A stretch of 64,000 bases of DNA, from contig OY970276.1 of the NCBI GenBank assembly GCA_963715785.1, positions 4,774,001-4,838,000 of the forward strand, read 5' to 3'. Shown here one piece after another: positions 47,593 to 56,014 of this stretch. The notes under the pieces are model-generated. The model saw only the letters and a program-made list of their open reading frames with translations. It searched no databases and had not been told where the DNA came from. Made by a program: the position numbers and the translations under genes. The number at the start of each line of letters is the position of its first letter. Within the stretch, counting starts at the first letter, position 1. Source of the stretch: LD21 sp963715785. Its GTDB lineage: Bacteria > Bacteroidota > Bacteroidia > Bacteroidales > VadinHA17.

Positions 47593-48378
47593 ATGGAAAA
47601 TGTGTTAAACAACATTAAAGGCAAGGCCGGATTCATAATCGACATGGATGGTGTAATTTACCATGGCAACAGATTGCTGCCCGGCGTTACTGACTTTTTA
47701 TCCTGGCTTGAAAAATCGGGAAAAAAATATCTGTTCCTTACCAATTCGAGTGAAAGGACACCAAAGGAACTTCAGGAAAAGATGAAAAGACTTGGAATAA
47801 CTGTCGGGGAAGAACATTTTTACACCAGCGCTCTCGCCACAGCCAGCTTCCTTGCGAATCAAAAGCCTAATGGCAGCGCCTATATAATAGGTGATGCCGG
47901 ACTGATCCATGCATTATACAGCGTTGGTTACAGTGTGAATAATGTAAATCCCGATTATGTTGTTGTTGGCGACACGCACGGTTATAATTTTGAGAAGGTG
48001 GAACTGGCTGTAAATCTTGTCCTGAAAGGAGCCAAACTTATTGGTACAAATTCTGATGTAAGCGGACCAATTGAGGTTGGAATTACGCCTTCAACAAAGG
48101 CGCTGATAGCTCCGATTGAAATCGCTTCAGGCAAGAAAGCCTATTTTGTGGGTAAGCCAAATCCCCTGATGATGAGAAGCGCCCTCAAAAGGCTGGGTGT
48201 AAAGAGGGAAGATGCAATTGTTATCGGAGACAGGATGGATACTGATATAAGATGCGGCCTTGAATCTGAAATTGATACGCTTCTTGTGCTGAGCGGCATC
48301 ACCGACCGTAATGGCGTCGATCAGTTTCCATACAGCCCCCGCTATATTCTTAATGGAATTATTGACCTGGTTAATTAG
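47593..48378 (+). CDS. HAD-superfamily IIA phosphatase (NagD-like)
   Basis: The 261-residue protein shows HAD motif I DMDGV (nucleophile D17, D19), TNSS motif II, and motif III/IV GKPNPLMM followed by GDRMDTDI. The C2-type cap of the IIA subclass lies between. Members dephosphorylate sugar and nucleoside monophosphates. It opens a run of same-strand genes for sugar-phosphate chemistry, with eight bases to the class II aldolase, so a sugar phosphate is the likely substrate. Confidence 0.88.
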   Translation: MENVLNNIKGKAGFIIDMDGVIYHGNRLLPGVTDFLSWLEKSGKKYLFLTNSSERTPKELQEKMKRLGITVGEEHFYTSALATASFLANQKPNGSAYIIGDAGLIHALYSVGYSVNNVNPDYVVVGDTHGYNFEKVELAVNLVLKGAKLIGTNSDVSGPIEVGITPSTKALIAPIEIASGKKAYFVGKPNPLMMRSALKRLGVKREDAIVIGDRMDTDIRCGLESEIDTLLVLSGITDRNGVDQFPYSPRYILNGIIDLVN

Positions 48379-48386
48379 TTTGCCGG

Positions 48387-49025
48387 ATGGAAATTCAGGA
48401 TAAATATAAATCAGAGAGAAAAGAAGTTGCCAGGTTCATGAGGAGGCTCTATAAGCATGGGCTGACAACTACTTCAGGCGGAAATATAAGCCTGCGTCTG
48501 ACCGATGATCTGATCCTCATCACACCTACGGCGACTGACAAAGGCAGGATGAAATGGAAGGAGGTTGGCATAGTGAACATTCTCGGAGAGAATCTTACTC
48601 CTCACCTCAAACCATCAATTGAAACCGGAATGCATCTTGCGATCTACAAAATGAAGAGAGACGTGCTTGCGATTGTACATGCTCATCCGGTTTATGCTTC
48701 ACTTTTCACAGCAATAAAAGCAAAAATAAATACAAATCTGACAGCTGAAGCTAAAGCAATACTTGGCGATCCTTTATTCGTACGATACGCTGTTATGGGT
48801 TCCAAAGCGCTTGCCGACGTAGCCGCGGAGAACATCATGCATTCCGATATTCTTTTGCTTGAAAATCATGGAATTCTTACAACTGGTTCAAAACTTCTTC
48901 AGGCATTTGACAAAATTGAAGTCCTGGAAAATGCCGCAAAAATGACTTTGATGACTGAGATGACCGGGAAAAAGAGACCTCTGGGGAAAGAACGGATATT
49001 GGAACTTGAAAGATTATTCAGATGA
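48387..49025 (+). CDS. Class II aldolase/adducin family, fuculose-phosphate-aldolase-like
   Basis: The 212-residue protein matches FucA-type zinc aldolases: SGGNISLR at 30-37, E79 (PSIETGMH), and zinc ligands H98, H100 (VHAHP) and H161 (ENHG). Such enzymes split L-fuculose-1-P, L-ribulose-5-P-type or related ketose phosphates, giving dihydroxyacetone phosphate or glycolaldehyde plus an aldehyde; others are epimerases. All ligands are present. The stop overlaps a four-base ATGA with a HAD relic. Substrate unknown. Confidence 0.85.
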   Translation: MEIQDKYKSERKEVARFMRRLYKHGLTTTSGGNISLRLTDDLILITPTATDKGRMKWKEVGIVNILGENLTPHLKPSIETGMHLAIYKMKRDVLAIVHAHPVYASLFTAIKAKINTNLTAEAKAILGDPLFVRYAVMGSKALADVAAENIMHSDILLLENHGILTTGSKLLQAFDKIEVLENAAKMTLMTEMTGKKRPLGKERILELERLFR

Positions 49026-49159
49026 TCCGCGGAGTGCATTCTGATGCAGGCTGTAAATGCCTTGCCGTAACATCATCATTCAGGCCTGAGGCATTTAACA
49101 ACCCCGACTGGATATGCGATTCACTTTTAAATGCACCGCAGGAGGCTTTGAACTGGTAG
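49022..49159 (+). pseudogene. C-terminal relic of a HAD-IA phosphatase gene
   Basis: A 45-codon frame starting with an ATG that overlaps the aldolase stop (ATGA) reads MIRGVHSDAGCKCLAVTSSF then PEAFNNPDWICDSLLNAP. The AGCKCLAVTSSF...DWICDSL pattern is the C-terminus of beta-phosphoglucomutase-like HAD phosphatases, where a long cap and motifs I-III should come before it. Those are missing, and a stop lies just upstream in frame. It is too short to be an enzyme, and it differs in class from the intact IIA phosphatase upstream. Most likely a deletion remnant. Confidence 0.6.
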
Positions 49160-49229
49160 AATAGGCTCGTGCGGATACTATTTACAGAATAAGCGGAATT
49201 AAAATGAACATTAAATACGTATCAGATTT

Positions 49230-50477
49230 ATGAAAAATTTCCTCTCGGAGTTTCCCAAACTGGATATTATAATCAAGGAGATGAAAGGAATTTCTTTTCC
49301 TGAATACCGGGAAGCAAACGGACATATACATACGCCTTATTCATTCAGTGCTTTTAAAGCACTCGATACAGTGTTCAAAATGGCTGTCGAAGAGAAAATT
49401 GCGGTTCTTGGAATAAATGATTTCTATGTGACTGATGGTTACAGCGCCTTTCATCAGGGATGTGTTACAAACAGGATCTTTCCACTGTTCAATATCGAGT
49501 TTATAGGACTTCTTAAAGAAGAACAAAAAAAGGGGATCAGGATAAATGATCCCAATAATCCCGGCAGAATCTATTTCAGCGGAAAAGGTCTTGATTTTCC
49601 CTTTCAGGCAGGCTGGATGCAGAAGAAGCAATTGAAATCTATAAAGAAAGAAAGTCAGGTACAGATCAAAGCCATGATATCAAAGCTGAACCAGCTGATC
49701 AAACTCCGGGATCCGGCATTGGAACTGTCGTATAATTCTGTAAAGCAACAATATGCTCACGAATTAGTGAGAGAGCGGCATCTTGCCAAGGCCTTAAGAG
49801 AGCTGGCACTCAGAGTATCGGATGAAGATAATGAGCAGCTTCTTTTCCTTGAAAGCATGTATGGCGGCAGGAAATCCAAAACCGGAATGTCAAATCCTGC
49901 AGCACTCGAAAATGAGATCAGGTCCAATCTTCTGAAAAGCGGGGGGGCTGCATTTGTAGAAGAGGATGATAGTTCATTTCTCGAGCTGAAAAAAATAATA
50001 AAGATCATCATGAAAGCCGGTGGAATACCATGTTATCCAGTCCTGCTTGATGATCCTTCAGGTAAATGCACGGAATTTGAATCTGATCCTGAAAAGTTAA
50101 GCAATTCTCTGGCAAAACTGGGCATCGAATGCATTGAGCTGATACCGGGGAGGAACGATTCCGTTTTTCTTAAGGAATTTGTTGAATTCTTTCATAAAAA
50201 AGGGTTTATCATAACCTTTGGCACTGAACATAATACTCCTGAAATGCTTCCATTAACAGTGACATCCCGCGGAGCCAGGCCTCTTGATGAATCACTAAAG
50301 AAAATTGCATGGGAGGGCACATGCATCCTTGCAGCTCATCAATATCTCAGGGCCGATGGCAGACAGGGCTATGTTTTGCCTGATGGAACAAGCAGCAATA
50401 AACAGATGAAGGAGCTTAGAAATCTGGGGCAATTAATCATTGAATATTTCTTAAACAAGTATCAATATGAAGACTGA
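49230..50477 (+). CDS. PHP-domain metal-dependent protein
   Basis: The 415-residue protein has PHP-like metal motifs: NGHIHTPYS (H32, H34), GINDFYVTDGY (D64), H75 and a late GTEHNTPEM (E333, H334). A long helical insert with basic residues (about 130-210) separates the two halves. PHP enzymes are metal-dependent phosphoesterases such as histidinol phosphatase. Its place between a FucA-like aldolase and an aldolase/SDR fusion, overlapping the latter by 11 bases, suggests a phosphatase or hydrolase step for the same sugar. Exact reaction unknown. Confidence 0.7.
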   Translation: MKNFLSEFPKLDIIIKEMKGISFPEYREANGHIHTPYSFSAFKALDTVFKMAVEEKIAVLGINDFYVTDGYSAFHQGCVTNRIFPLFNIEFIGLLKEEQKKGIRINDPNNPGRIYFSGKGLDFPFQAGWMQKKQLKSIKKESQVQIKAMISKLNQLIKLRDPALELSYNSVKQQYAHELVRERHLAKALRELALRVSDEDNEQLLFLESMYGGRKSKTGMSNPAALENEIRSNLLKSGGAAFVEEDDSSFLELKKIIKIIMKAGGIPCYPVLLDDPSGKCTEFESDPEKLSNSLAKLGIECIELIPGRNDSVFLKEFVEFFHKKGFIITFGTEHNTPEMLPLTVTSRGARPLDESLKKIAWEGTCILAAHQYLRADGRQGYVLPDGTSSNKQMKELRNLGQLIIEYFLNKYQYED

Positions 50478-52440
50478 AATTAAGGAACTGATCGAGATTT
50501 CGAAGTATTACGGAAGCAATAATGATTATGTGATAGCCGGTGGTGGAAATACCTCATTTAAGGACACCGACACTATCTGGATAAAAGCCAGCGGTCAGTC
50601 TCTGGCAGAGCTAAGCGAGACGGGCCTGGTAGCATTAAGCAGGCAAAAGCTCCACATAATTTCGGGAAGCACTTATTCTGATGATCCTGTTGCCAGGGAA
50701 GAACAGGTTAAAGAAGATCTGTTCCGAAGTATTCTCGAGCAGGCAAAGAATATGAGACCATCAGTCGAAACATCCCTGCATGAGATCATACAATATAAAT
50801 TTATAGTGCATCTCCATCCCACACTGATAAACGGAATTCTCTGCAGCAGAACAGCAAAAAGCCTTACCCAGAAAATTTTTGGAGATTCGGTTCTATTCGT
50901 GCCCTATACCGATCCTGGTTATACGCTTTTTAAAAAGCTGGAATCTGAATTGGCGTTGTACCGTACGAAGTTCTCCCACGATCCTCATATTATCTTTCTT
51001 GAAAATCATGGATCATTCGTAGGAGCAGATACCACTGAAGAGGTCAGGAAAATTTACGACGAAATATTTCAGAAAATTCAGCTGGAGCTGCCTCCGCTTT
51101 CCGGAGTTGAACCTCTCCCATTTAATCCTGTACTCACGAAAGCTCTGCCAACAATCAGGATGCTGCTTTCCGGTGAGCAGCCCGGAGTGCTCAGATTTCG
51201 AAATAACACCCTGATTGCCAGATTCTATCAGAATCAGCAGGAATTCCATAAGATCTCACTTCCACTAACCCCCGACATCATTGTTTATTGCAAGACACGA
51301 TATTTATATATTGAACAGTCGGCAACGCCCGAGAAAATACTGGATTCATTCAGATACCAGCTGCCGCATTTCATAAGTGAATACGGGTACCTTCCAAAAG
51401 TTCTGGTAATAAAGGATATGGGGATATTTGCAATTGATGATACCATTGCAGGAGCTGAGACCTGCCTCGATGTCTATGAAGACCTCATTAAAATTAGCCA
51501 TTATGCCTCTCTTTGCGGCGGAATAAAGTTTCTGATACCTGAACAGGTAGATTTTATTGATAAATGGGAAGTCGAAAATTACAGAAGAAAAGTGGCACAA
51601 CAAACCGGCATTGAGAACAAGCTTAATAATAAAATTGCTGTTGTTACGGGAGGCGCTCAGGGCTTCGGTGCAGGAATTGCCGGGTCGTTATTCGCACTCA
51701 ACATGAACATTGTTATTGCCGATCTGAATGAAGAATCTGGAAAATCATTCGCCAGTCTGCTGTCCTCAAAAAAATCAAAAAACAGGGCAATTTTTGTAAA
51801 AACTGACGTATCGGATGCTGAATCGGTCAAGCAACTTATTATAAGTACCATAAGGGAATTCGGAGGGCTCGATGTTATAGTAAGCAATGCGGGAATTCTT
51901 AAGGCCGGCGGCCTGGATGAGATGGAACCTGAAACTTTTTCAAAGACTACCCAGGTAAACTACAACGGGTATTTTTATTGCGCAAAATATGCATCTGAGA
52001 TAATGAAGCTGCAAACTCAGGAAAAGCCCGGATATTTTACAGATATAATTCAGATCAACTCAAAATCAGGACTGAAAGGCAGCAATCGTAATTTTGCCTA
52101 TTCGGGCGCTAAGTTCGGAGGCATAGGGCTTACGCAGTCATTCGCTTTGGAGCTTGCCCCATTCAGGATCAAGGTTAATTCTATCTGTCCGGGTAATTTT
52201 TATGAAGGACCGCTGTGGTCTGATCCTCATACAGGTCTGTTTGTACAGTATCTTAAAACCGGAAAAGTGCCCGGAGCTAAAAATATCGATGATGTCAGAA
52301 AATTCTACGAAGATAAAGTGCCAATGAAACGAGGATGTAAGCTTGAGGATGTTATGAAGGCACTTCTATATATAATAGATCAGGAATACGAAACGGGACA
52401 GGCAATTCCTGTGACCGGCGGGCAAGTCATGCTTGGATAA
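50467..52440 (+). CDS. Bifunctional class II aldolase / short-chain dehydrogenase
   Basis: The 657-residue fusion has an N-terminal class II aldolase domain (about 1-380) with AGGGNTSFK at 24-32, E101, H115 and H117 (VHLHP) and H181 (ENHG), and a C-terminal SDR domain (about 388-657) with TGGAQGFG at 394-401, NSKSG serine at 532-534 and Y545-xxx-K549. This is the layout of rhamnulose-1-phosphate aldolase/lactaldehyde dehydrogenase fusions (RhaEW type). Both sites look active, so it could cleave a ketose phosphate and oxidise the released aldehyde. Neighbours are not the usual rhamnose genes, so the sugar is left open. Confidence 0.85.
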   Translation: MKTEIKELIEISKYYGSNNDYVIAGGGNTSFKDTDTIWIKASGQSLAELSETGLVALSRQKLHIISGSTYSDDPVAREEQVKEDLFRSILEQAKNMRPSVETSLHEIIQYKFIVHLHPTLINGILCSRTAKSLTQKIFGDSVLFVPYTDPGYTLFKKLESELALYRTKFSHDPHIIFLENHGSFVGADTTEEVRKIYDEIFQKIQLELPPLSGVEPLPFNPVLTKALPTIRMLLSGEQPGVLRFRNNTLIARFYQNQQEFHKISLPLTPDIIVYCKTRYLYIEQSATPEKILDSFRYQLPHFISEYGYLPKVLVIKDMGIFAIDDTIAGAETCLDVYEDLIKISHYASLCGGIKFLIPEQVDFIDKWEVENYRRKVAQQTGIENKLNNKIAVVTGGAQGFGAGIAGSLFALNMNIVIADLNEESGKSFASLLSSKKSKNRAIFVKTDVSDAESVKQLIISTIREFGGLDVIVSNAGILKAGGLDEMEPETFSKTTQVNYNGYFYCAKYASEIMKLQTQEKPGYFTDIIQINSKSGLKGSNRNFAYSGAKFGGIGLTQSFALELAPFRIKVNSICPGNFYEGPLWSDPHTGLFVQYLKTGKVPGAKNIDDVRKFYEDKVPMKRGCKLEDVMKALLYIIDQEYETGQAIPVTGGQVMLG

Positions 52441-52504
52441 TTTTGAGAAGGGAAAAAATGGACTCCGTGATACCCGGTGATTAAAAAGTTTTTAATTGAA
52501 GAAT

Positions 52505-53767
52505 ATGAAGACAAAAGCTGTCAGAATATATGGTAAAAAGGATCTGAGACTGGAAGAATTTGAACTGCCAAAACTTCAGGATGATGAGATACTTGCCAGT
52601 GTAATTTCCGACAGTATCTGCATGTCATCGCATAAGGCAGCGCTTCAGGGCGCGGATCACAAGCGTGTCCCTGATGATATAAATCTTAATCCGACCATTA
52701 TCGGGCATGAGTTTGCCGGTGTGATACTCGAAGTCGGTAAAAAATGGCAGCATAAATTCAGAGCCGGACAGAAATTCTCAATCCAGCCTGCCATGAATCA
52801 CATGGGAACGCTAAATGCACCAGGTTATTCTTACCGCTTCATCGGAGGTGATGCAACTCATATAATTATTCCTGCAATAGTGATGGAAGCAGATTGTCTC
52901 CTGCCATATGAATCGGAGGCATTTTTCCCTGCATCTCTTTCAGAACCTATGTCATGCATCATTGGAGCTTTTCACGCCAGCTACCATACCCCTCCCGGAA
53001 CATATGTGCATAATATGGGCATCAGGAAAAACGGTAATATGGCAATCCTGGCCGGTGTCGGTCCGATGGGACTTGGGGCGATCGATTATGCTCTGCACCA
53101 GAAAAGAAAGCCTAAGTTACTGGCAGTCACAGATATTGATGACAACCGGCTTGAGAGAGCCGCCTCTTTGTTCACTGCAGAACATGCCGCAAGTGAGGGA
53201 GTCAGGCTGATCTATATAAATACCGGGAAGATTAACGATCCGGCAAAACACCTTCGCGACATAACAGGCGGAAATGGATTTGATGATGTCTTCATCTTTG
53301 CACCGGTAAAACAGGTGATCGAGCTTGGCGACGCAATATTGGGAACTGACGGCTGTCTTAACTTCTTTGCAGGGCCTCTTAACCCGGCATTTAAGGCGGA
53401 ATTTAATTTTTACAATGTTCATTATGCCTTTACGCACATCGTTGGTACATCAGGAGGGAATACCGATGATATGCTGGAATCATTGAAGCTTATGAGTGAG
53501 GGAAAGATCAATCCGGCAGTTATGATCACACACATAGGGGGTCTGGATTCGGTGGTGGATACAACCCTGAACCTTCCTCAGATCTCAGGTGGCAAGAAGC
53601 TGATATATACAAATATATCTATGCCGCTGGCTGCGCTTACGGAACTTGGTGAACTCGGGAAAAATGACTCATTTTATAAAGGCCTAGATGAGATTGTTTC
53701 AAAAAACGGTTATCTCTGGTCTCTGGAGGCAGAAAAATATCTGCTGGCAAATGCCAGGCCGATCTGA
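52505..53767 (+). CDS. Zinc-dependent dehydrogenase similar to L-sorbose-1-phosphate reductase
   Basis: From the ATG at 52505 the 420-residue protein follows SorE (sorbose-1-phosphate reductase) through its length: KKDLRLEEFELP, QGADHKRVPDD, IIGHEF (H68, E69), C39, GYSYRFIGGDATHIIIP (17 residues) and HIVGTSGGNTDDM. It has the medium-chain dehydrogenase fold without the four-Cys structural zinc. SorE interconverts L-sorbose-1-P and D-glucitol-6-P. Here the partner genes differ, so a related ketose/alditol phosphate is a better statement than sorbose. It ends the plus-strand run. Confidence 0.8.
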   Translation: MKTKAVRIYGKKDLRLEEFELPKLQDDEILASVISDSICMSSHKAALQGADHKRVPDDINLNPTIIGHEFAGVILEVGKKWQHKFRAGQKFSIQPAMNHMGTLNAPGYSYRFIGGDATHIIIPAIVMEADCLLPYESEAFFPASLSEPMSCIIGAFHASYHTPPGTYVHNMGIRKNGNMAILAGVGPMGLGAIDYALHQKRKPKLLAVTDIDDNRLERAASLFTAEHAASEGVRLIYINTGKINDPAKHLRDITGGNGFDDVFIFAPVKQVIELGDAILGTDGCLNFFAGPLNPAFKAEFNFYNVHYAFTHIVGTSGGNTDDMLESLKLMSEGKINPAVMITHIGGLDSVVDTTLNLPQISGGKKLIYTNISMPLAALTELGELGKNDSFYKGLDEIVSKNGYLWSLEAEKYLLANARPI

Positions 53768-53825
53768 GTTTTGATCTGTGCAACGGGGCACTCCCTGCCG
53801 CTGCGCGGCTGTGGGGCTGCTGAGT

Positions 53826-54758
53826 CTAAATGCTATGCTTGCTTTTCAACTCTTCAGCAAATTCCAGAGAAATATAATTTTCATACGAAAGGCAGACATC
53901 TGTGGCAAAGTCGATACCCATTGTAACAACTTTTGACCAATCCTCTGCTCCCATATTGTCAAGTTTATCAAAAGTTATCTGATTCAGGTAAATTGAAGCC
54001 ATCATACCTGCATTGAAATTATCTCCTGCTCCAATGGTACTGAGCGGCTTGATTGCTTTCACATCAAACCTGCCTTCATAACTTATTGTTCTGACATATA
54101 CCCCTTCTGAATTGGCTGTATATACCATGCAATTACAATACTTTTTTACCACCTGCCAGGCTTCGTCAGGAGTATAGGCTCCGAATATATTCTTAAAATC
54201 TTCATTGGAACCCCTTATCAGCTTTGCCGACCGCATATTTTCAATGATCATTGGCATTAGAAAATCAAGATCGGAAGAGTGAGAAGGTCTGAAATTAGGA
54301 TCATAAATGACGATTGCATTGTTTTTTTGGGAGGCGATTATAAGGTCTTTAAACCTTTGTCTGATCTCCTTTGTGATCGCGTATATTGAACCACAGAGGA
54401 TAATATCGTCTTTCATGATCACCGGGAAATCAATACTCAGTCTTTTTTCCGGATAGTCCTGATAAAATGTATAGCTGGCATCATTCCTTTCATTAAGAAA
54501 AGCAAGTGCCAGCTTTGTTTTACCATTGGTGTAATGGTCAACGTATTCATTATTAACACCGTTTCCGATTAAAAAAGTATCGATTATCCTCCCTACGTTA
54601 TCTTTGGCATATTCACTTATAAAGGAGACCGGCAAGCCAATCCTGCCCAGTGAAACAGTGCTGTTAAGCATCGCTCCTCCGGCTTTTGCAGCCTGGGGCT
54701 GTTCATTTTTGAAAATGATATCAAAAACTGTTTCACCGATTCCGTAAATTTTTCTCAT
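53826..54758 (-). CDS. PfkB-family sugar kinase
   Basis: From the ATG at 54758 the 310-residue protein has the PfkB N-terminal GETVFDIIFK, the AGGAMLNSTVSLGRIG substrate segment and the C-terminal signature TIGAGDNFNAG with catalytic D246. Members phosphorylate fructose, ribose, KDG or related sugars. The frame is open 88 codons upstream but that part overlaps the neighbouring divergent gene and lacks family features. The gene faces the SorE-like gene and is divergent from the sorbitol-dehydrogenase-like gene, so it may prime their shared substrate. Confidence 0.88.
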   Translation of the reverse strand: MRKIYGIGETVFDIIFKNEQPQAAKAGGAMLNSTVSLGRIGLPVSFISEYAKDNVGRIIDTFLIGNGVNNEYVDHYTNGKTKLALAFLNERNDASYTFYQDYPEKRLSIDFPVIMKDDIILCGSIYAITKEIRQRFKDLIIASQKNNAIVIYDPNFRPSHSSDLDFLMPMIIENMRSAKLIRGSNEDFKNIFGAYTPDEAWQVVKKYCNCMVYTANSEGVYVRTISYEGRFDVKAIKPLSTIGAGDNFNAGMMASIYLNQITFDKLDNMGAEDWSKVVTMGIDFATDVCLSYENYISLEFAEELKSKHSI

Positions 54759-54890
54759 TTGATGCAAGATTAGAGTGATGTTACGTTGTGAAATTACTAA
54801 TTTTAACCTTATCAGCATACAGTGCACGGATCTGAAAAATCCATTTTTATAGTAATGGTCAGACCAGAAGGAATTGCACTTACTTATCTT

Positions 54891-54898
54891 TATATTTG
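54891..54898 (+). promoter_or_regulatory. Candidate -7 element of the sorbitol-dehydrogenase-like operon
   Basis: TATATTTG matches the Bacteroidetes -7 consensus and lies 23 bases before the ATG at 54922. The nearest TTG upstream is only 14 bases away, so the -33 element is uncertain. Confidence 0.4.
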
Positions 54899-54921
54899 TG
54901 TGGAAGAAACATAATAGACTC

Positions 54922-55956
54922 ATGAAAGCAATGATGCTCACCGGGATCAGACAGATGGAAATGGTTGAAATACCTGAACCTTCTGTCATTAATCCCACCG
55001 ATGTTAAAATAAAAATGACCACACTTGGTATATGCGGATCGGATATACATTATTATACCCAGGGTAAGATTGGTTCACAAAAAGTAAAATTTCCTTTCCC
55101 GGTAGGTCATGAAGGGTCAGGAATAGTTGTGGAAGTCGGTAAAGCTGTGCGATCAGTCCGGCCTGGTGATAAAATTGCAATTGATCCTGCCATGCCTTGC
55201 TATGAGTGCGACCAGTGTCTCTCGGGACGGCATCATACATGCAGAAACCTGCGCTTTCTTGGATGTCCGGGCCAGGCAGACGGCTGCCTGATGGAGTACA
55301 TTGTTATGCCGGAAAAAAGCTGCTTTCCACTGGCAGGAAATCTCACATACGATAATGGATCAATTTCCGAGCCTCTTGCCATCGGGGTCTATGCAGTTAA
55401 AAAATCCGGGGGTATTAAAAATCTTAATATAGGAATATTAGGATACGGGCCAATCGGAATGAGCGTGATGCTTGCCGCAAAACAGAAGAATGCCGGTAAT
55501 ATATATGTTACCGATCTGGTAAATGAACGGCTTGCCATAGCTGCTAAGGAAGGATCAGCTGTCACCGGCAACCCTTTGAAAGAAAATATTGTCGGTAAAA
55601 TTATTTCAGCTGAACCTCTTGGCCTCGATGCAGTATTTGAATGCTGTGGCAAACAGGAAGCTTTCGATCAGGCTGTTGAGCTGCTTAAGCCCGGTGGAAA
55701 ACTGATCGTGGTTGGAATTCCTGAATTTGATCGCTGGACAATGAATGTGGAAAATACACGACGGAAGGAAATCTCACTTCAATTTATAAGACGACAGGTT
55801 GATTGCGTACAAGATACACTCGATATGATGAAAAACGGTTCAATTAAAATTGACAATATGGTCACTCATCGCTTTCCATTCGCGAAAACAAAAGAAGGCT
55901 TTGATCTTGTAGCCGGTTATAACGATGGAGTAATGAAGGCAATGATCGATTTCTGA
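54922..55956 (+). CDS. Zinc-dependent sorbitol/xylitol dehydrogenase-like enzyme
   Basis: The 344-residue protein is a medium-chain dehydrogenase. Catalytic zinc ligands C38, H63 and E64, and the structural zinc set C93, C96, C99 and C107 are present. The nucleotide loop is LGYGPIGMSV. IHYYTQGKIG is typical of sorbitol/xylitol dehydrogenases, which oxidise polyols to ketoses with NAD. The ATG at 54922 is the family start. It is divergent from the PfkB kinase and followed, after 58 bases, by the secreted RraA-like gene. Confidence 0.88.
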   Translation: MKAMMLTGIRQMEMVEIPEPSVINPTDVKIKMTTLGICGSDIHYYTQGKIGSQKVKFPFPVGHEGSGIVVEVGKAVRSVRPGDKIAIDPAMPCYECDQCLSGRHHTCRNLRFLGCPGQADGCLMEYIVMPEKSCFPLAGNLTYDNGSISEPLAIGVYAVKKSGGIKNLNIGILGYGPIGMSVMLAAKQKNAGNIYVTDLVNERLAIAAKEGSAVTGNPLKENIVGKIISAEPLGLDAVFECCGKQEAFDQAVELLKPGGKLIVVGIPEFDRWTMNVENTRRKEISLQFIRRQVDCVQDTLDMMKNGSIKIDNMVTHRFPFAKTKEGFDLVAGYNDGVMKAMIDF

Positions 55957-56014
55957 AAACAATATTCACATTACATATTAAATATCAATACATTACAATT
56001 AATTCCCATAAGAA

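Noticed and set aside
53768..53825. GC-rich hairpin (GCCGC-TGC-GCGGC) as a terminator between convergent genes
   Set aside because: Very short stem and no T-run on either strand; convergent position alone is not enough.
54759..55022. 88-codon N-terminal extension of the PfkB kinase
   Set aside because: It runs into the divergent dehydrogenase gene and lacks family-like sequence; the ATG at 54758 gives the canonical kinase N-terminus.
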